NCBI RefSeq assembly: GCF_001874625.1
Contig: NZ_CP017671.1
Location: forward strand, 2,728,001-2,792,000
DNA: 64,000 nt
Origin: Providencia rettgeri
Lineage (GTDB): Bacteria; Pseudomonadota; Gammaproteobacteria; Enterobacterales; Enterobacteriaceae
Reading direction: 5' to 3'
In this document: in pieces, positions 60,855-64,000 of the stretch
Layout: every line of letters begins with the position of its first letter
How positions within the stretch are numbered: position 1 is the first letter of the stretch
The notes under the pieces: generated by a model
Told to the model about the DNA's origin: nothing
Database searches by the model: none
The model's input: the letters and a program-made list of their open reading frames with translations, nothing else
Translations under genes and position numbers: made by a program

Positions 60855-62843
60855 TTAGAAGTTGTAGTTGATACCGATATTGTAACGACGGCCTTCTAAT
60901 TCAGCACCGTAAGTCGCATTATCGATTCGGCGATCTAATACGTTATAGACACCACCAACAATGTTCGCGTTCTTGTTAAGCTGATAACTCGCACCTAAAT
61001 CAAATAAAGCATAAGATGCTGTACCACTTGACATTTTTTGTCCACGACCTTGGTATTCAGAGGTTTTACCACGGAAATTCATACGCGTCCATGTTTCTAA
61101 ATCTTCAGTAGTTTGCCATGTCAATGTGGAGTTAGCCATATGTTTAGGCTGTTTATTTAATGGCTTACCTTTATTTACACCACTTTTTTGTTCAGTATCA
61201 GTATACGTGTAGTTAGCTGCAAAGCTTAAATCATCCACAATACGCCAGTTGAAGGTGAGTTCAACACCACGCATTCTTGCTTTATCAACGTTCGCTTTAT
61301 CGCTGATGAAACGATACGGTTTGTTAGGCTTGTCACCTTCACCATCTTGAGCTACTGTACATGCTCTTACTGTACTACTATTTTCTTCACAACGCCTAAT
61401 TTCAGTAATTTTATCTTTAAAGTCAGTGTTATAGATAGTTATCCCAGCAGTAATATTATCCTGATTGTTCCAAATAACACCTATTTCTTCAGTAATACTT
61501 TTCTCTGGTTTTAAATCAGGATTACCATAAATAACGGCATTTCCTGCACTACCGCCTGTTGCTTGTCCCCAGTTTGCGGACGATTCACGCAAGCTTGGTG
61601 CTTTATAACCTGTAGTTACTCCACCTTTAATTGTCCACTGTTCATCAGCATGCCACACACCATATAAACGTGGAGTCCAGTGTGAACCGTAGTTTTCGTC
61701 TTTATCCATACGAATACCACCGGTTAACGCAAAATCATTGGTCATTAACCATTCATCTTCTGCAAATAACGCCCAGCTATATCGTTCAAGCTTATTATAC
61801 TGTTTAAATTTATTACCTTCGTCTTTCAACTTCTCTTTACGATATTGACCACCAAGGCTTAAACTATGATCACCCAATAAAAAGACACTTTGATTACGGA
61901 AAACAAGGTCTTCTGCCGTCATTTTACGGCCTGGGTTTTTTGTCTCATCGTATTGAACATAGGTATCTGTTGATGCAATATCATAAATACCCGTATGGGT
62001 TAATGCCATATGAGTCAACTCATATTTGCTAAAACCGCTACCGTCGCCTCTTTTGCTGGTATAACCCTCACGGTCATCACGATGTTGGTTATCACGTTTA
62101 AATTCTGCGTCGAAGGTATTTTTGTCATCTGGAGTCAACGATACCGTTGCTCCACCACTCGCCATGATTTGGCGATTAAAACCATTAATGATTTTATCTT
62201 CACCACGATGCGAATATTGGCCTTGTAGTTTCACACCAAGTAAACCATCAATTAATGGACCTGAGGTGTAAAAGCTGCCTTGCCCTGTATTACCTGAATT
62301 TTTGCGTTCAGTTAGTGTAGTATCCGCTCGTAAACTTGTGGTCCACTCTTGTTGAACACGGCGAGTGATAATATTAATTACCCCACCCATCGCATCCGAA
62401 CCATACAACGATGACATTGGGCCACGTACTACTTCAATACGCTCAATGGCGGGTAATGGTGGTAACCAACCTTGTTCAATACCAGAACCATCACTATTTG
62501 GGCGAGTGCTGCGTGTATCAATACGTTTACCATCGATTAAAATCATGGTGTATTTAGCATCCATACCACGAATGCTAATATCAGAGCTACTGCCGCCACC
62601 GGTAACTAAAACACCCGGTACATCTTTTAAAGCGTCAGTCACATCACGGTAAGCTTTAGTTTCAAGTTGTTCGCGCGTTACTACTGAAATGGATGCTGGG
62701 GCATCTTCAATTTTTTGCTGATAACCTGATGCAGTCGTTACATAGATTTTATCTTTACTGTCATCAGCAAATGCAGGTGTCGCAGCGATAGCGGCAATTA
62801 TGCTAATTGCAACTTTTCTTTTATTAAAAACAACCATTCCCAA
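60855..62843 (-). CDS. CirA-like TonB-dependent catecholate siderophore receptor
   Basis: A 662-residue outer-membrane receptor. A signal peptide (to about residue 26), a TonB-box-like IYVTTAS segment, a plug with DAPASISVVTREQL and RIEVVRGPMSSLYGSDAMGG, and a 22-strand barrel ending in NYNF are seen. Similarity to E. coli CirA in the plug is clear from memory. Ligand is probably a catecholate siderophore. It follows the ABC transporter genes; I see no clear Fur box directly upstream. Confidence 0.88.
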   Translation of the reverse strand: MGMVVFNKRKVAISIIAAIAATPAFADDSKDKIYVTTASGYQQKIEDAPASISVVTREQLETKAYRDVTDALKDVPGVLVTGGGSSSDISIRGMDAKYTMILIDGKRIDTRSTRPNSDGSGIEQGWLPPLPAIERIEVVRGPMSSLYGSDAMGGVINIITRRVQQEWTTSLRADTTLTERKNSGNTGQGSFYTSGPLIDGLLGVKLQGQYSHRGEDKIINGFNRQIMASGGATVSLTPDDKNTFDAEFKRDNQHRDDREGYTSKRGDGSGFSKYELTHMALTHTGIYDIASTDTYVQYDETKNPGRKMTAEDLVFRNQSVFLLGDHSLSLGGQYRKEKLKDEGNKFKQYNKLERYSWALFAEDEWLMTNDFALTGGIRMDKDENYGSHWTPRLYGVWHADEQWTIKGGVTTGYKAPSLRESSANWGQATGGSAGNAVIYGNPDLKPEKSITEEIGVIWNNQDNITAGITIYNTDFKDKITEIRRCEENSSTVRACTVAQDGEGDKPNKPYRFISDKANVDKARMRGVELTFNWRIVDDLSFAANYTYTDTEQKSGVNKGKPLNKQPKHMANSTLTWQTTEDLETWTRMNFRGKTSEYQGRGQKMSSGTASYALFDLGASYQLNKNANIVGGVYNVLDRRIDNATYGAELEGRRYNIGINYNF

Positions 62844-62935
62844 CTCTCCAAGAGATATTTTTTATATATGAATTGATTTGCTCACATTGATTGCATTAAA
62901 TTTTAAAAACGCTTTTTATTATTTGGATATTTAAA

Positions 62936-62995
62936 TACCCATAAGAAATTCATGGTAAAAAACCATTTATAAATCAATTAAATTTCCTGTGGGTA
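62936..62995 (-). repeat. Imperfect inverted repeat upstream of the receptor gene
   Basis: TACCCATAAGAAATT and AATTTCCTGTGGGTA are complementary except for a few bases. Between them ATGGT-AAAAA-ACCAT forms a smaller hairpin. It lies 90-150 bases before the receptor start codon. Confidence 0.6.
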
Positions 62996-63051
62996 ATTAA
63001 TCTTAATATTTAATTCGTTTGTTTTTTTATATTGCCCCTTTTTCTTTATTA

Positions 63052-63082
63052 ATGTGCTTGTCGCACGACGCCACAAGCACAT
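63052..63082 (-). terminator. Hairpin after the siderophore ATPase gene
   Basis: ATGTGCTTGT and ACAAGCACAT form a ten-pair stem with an eleven-base loop. The minus strand lacks a good U-tract, so it may only partly end transcription before the receptor gene. Confidence 0.6.
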
Positions 63083-63098
63083 CATTTATTGTGCGGTA

Positions 63099-63884
63099 TT
63101 AACTTGCTAATTTATCAACTAGCCCATCAATTAACACTTGAGGTACCCCTTGCGAACACCTTTCAATACGCCCTCTTACACCGTAAACCTCTGCAAGGCT
63201 TTCAGGCGTGATAACCTCAGCAGGCTCTCCCTGTGCGATGAGTTTCCCTTGCTTAAGCATTAATACATGTTCCGCATGCCTTAACGCAATATTAATATCA
63301 TGAACAACCACAACGGTAATTATATTTCGACGTTTAGTTTCCTTTGCCACTAAATCCATCACATGATATTGATAATTTAAATCTAAAGCGCTTAAAGGTT
63401 CGTCCAATAATAATAAATTTGGTTGACGAATTAATGATTGTGCCAAACCGACTAATTGTTTTTGGCCACCTGAAAGTTGATCTAAATAACTTAATGCCAA
63501 ATGTTCAATACCAAGTTGGCGTAATAAATGCATGACTTCGTCTTTATTATTTTGATTACTCAAACCACCCGAGGCACGCTGAGCAACAATCACAGACTCT
63601 AAAACATATAAGTGAACCCCCGCAGGTAATGTTTGCGGTAAATACACCACATTTTGCGCACGTTGAGCAAAATTCTGCTGCGTGAGATCCAAGCCGTCCA
63701 ATAATAACTGCCCCGTTGCCTTATTTAAGCCAGCTAAAGAGCGTAATAATGTTGATTTACCACTCCCATTTGGCCCAAGTAATACCGTGATCTTTCCTCG
63801 GGGTAAAATATCGGTCGATAAGTTTTCAATCACTGCACGTTTTGGGTAGCCTGCATTAAATTGGTTAATAATCAAACCACTCAT
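63099..63884 (-). CDS. Iron-siderophore ABC transporter ATPase
   Basis: A 261-residue FecE/FepC-type ATPase. Walker A is LGPNGSGKST, the Q-loop YLPQ, the signature LSGGQKQLV, Walker B LLLLDEPLSALD and the switch histidine VVVVHDIN. It powers uptake of ferric siderophore through the adjacent FecCD-type permease. The start codon overlaps the permease stop (ATGA). Confidence 0.92.
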   Translation of the reverse strand: MSGLIINQFNAGYPKRAVIENLSTDILPRGKITVLLGPNGSGKSTLLRSLAGLNKATGQLLLDGLDLTQQNFAQRAQNVVYLPQTLPAGVHLYVLESVIVAQRASGGLSNQNNKDEVMHLLRQLGIEHLALSYLDQLSGGQKQLVGLAQSLIRQPNLLLLDEPLSALDLNYQYHVMDLVAKETKRRNIITVVVVHDINIALRHAEHVLMLKQGKLIAQGEPAEVITPESLAEVYGVRGRIERCSQGVPQVLIDGLVDKLAS

Positions 63885-64000
63885 GATACATTACCCCGAT
63901 GACGTAAAATAATACTTAAGAAGAACGGAACACCCACTAACGATGTCACAATACCCACAGGAATAATCACACCTGGAATAATGTTCTTCGAGGCAATAGA
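63881..64000 (-). CDS. FecCD-type iron-siderophore permease (C-terminal end only)
   Basis: The last 39 codons of a permease that continues beyond the window. GVIIPVGIVTSLVGVPFFLS is the typical C-terminal helix of BtuC/FecCD permeases, followed by LRHRGN. Its TGA overlaps the ATPase ATG, showing one operon. Confidence 0.88.
   Translation of the reverse strand, partial: SIASKNIIPGVIIPVGIVTSLVGVPFFLSIILRHRGNVS

Overview
The window reads as a chromosomal segment of an enteric gammaproteobacterium, A+T-rich (about 40% G+C by eye), most likely Providencia or a close relative in the Morganellaceae. The backbone follows the gene order of the E. coli 24-25 minute region, as I remember it: mnmA-hflD-purB-phoPQ-roxA, pepT, cobB, lolCDE, mfd, ndh, nagZ-thiK-lpoB-ycfL-hinT-ycfH-holB-tmk-mltG-pabC, fabF-acpP-fabG-fabD-fabH-plsX-rpmF-yceD, yceF, rluC and rne. 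A UmoD/YcfJ-type gene sits in the mfd-ndh gap, as in Proteus, and a class IV adenylate cyclase lies beside lolE. Both support the Morganellaceae/Yersinia side of the order. nagK and ptsG, expected from E. coli, are absent from their usual places.

Layout: positions 1-6532 hold tRNA thiolation (mnmA, partial), hflD, purB, the PhoPQ two-component system and the ribosomal oxygenase roxA. 6876-12403 is a looser stretch: LysE-type exporter, pepT, a short-chain dehydrogenase, the sirtuin cobB, yqhA and cyaB. 12459-19323 has lolCDE and mfd; 19398-25339 has umoD, ndh, a 5'-nucleotidase lipoprotein and an OprD-type porin. After a 1.4-kb gene-free gap, 26719-34420 is a dense minus-strand run for peptidoglycan recycling and synthesis regulation, thiamine salvage and DNA replication. 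34571-40704 is the fatty-acid and phospholipid cluster, and 40848-46278 holds yceF, rluC and rne.

The accessory part starts right after the rne terminator. There is a decayed colicin Ia/Ib-type pore-forming domain with its convergent immunity gene, and each carries one apparent homopolymer frameshift. Then follow an ABM-domain protein, an ERIC repeat, a DmsABC-like molybdoenzyme operon with a divergent IclR regulator and an FNR-type promoter, tmaR, a LacY-type sugar symporter with two LacI-style operators 63 bp apart plus a CRP site, sbcB, dld, a YcxB-like membrane protein, and a frameshifted putrescine-importer-like gene behind an unusual G+C-rich leader. The window ends with a siderophore uptake operon (FecCD permease end, ATPase, CirA-like receptor).

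The most interesting points are the broken bacteriocin/immunity pair, the leader with an overlapping small ORF before the puuP-like gene, the control region of ndh (perfect FNR box, strong Fur box, possible small RNA, 16-bp inverted repeat), the looping-type operator pair at the symporter, and a short-chain dehydrogenase lacking its catalytic tyrosine. I saw no CRISPR array, tRNA, rRNA, intact transposon or prophage, and no clearly new multi-gene system.
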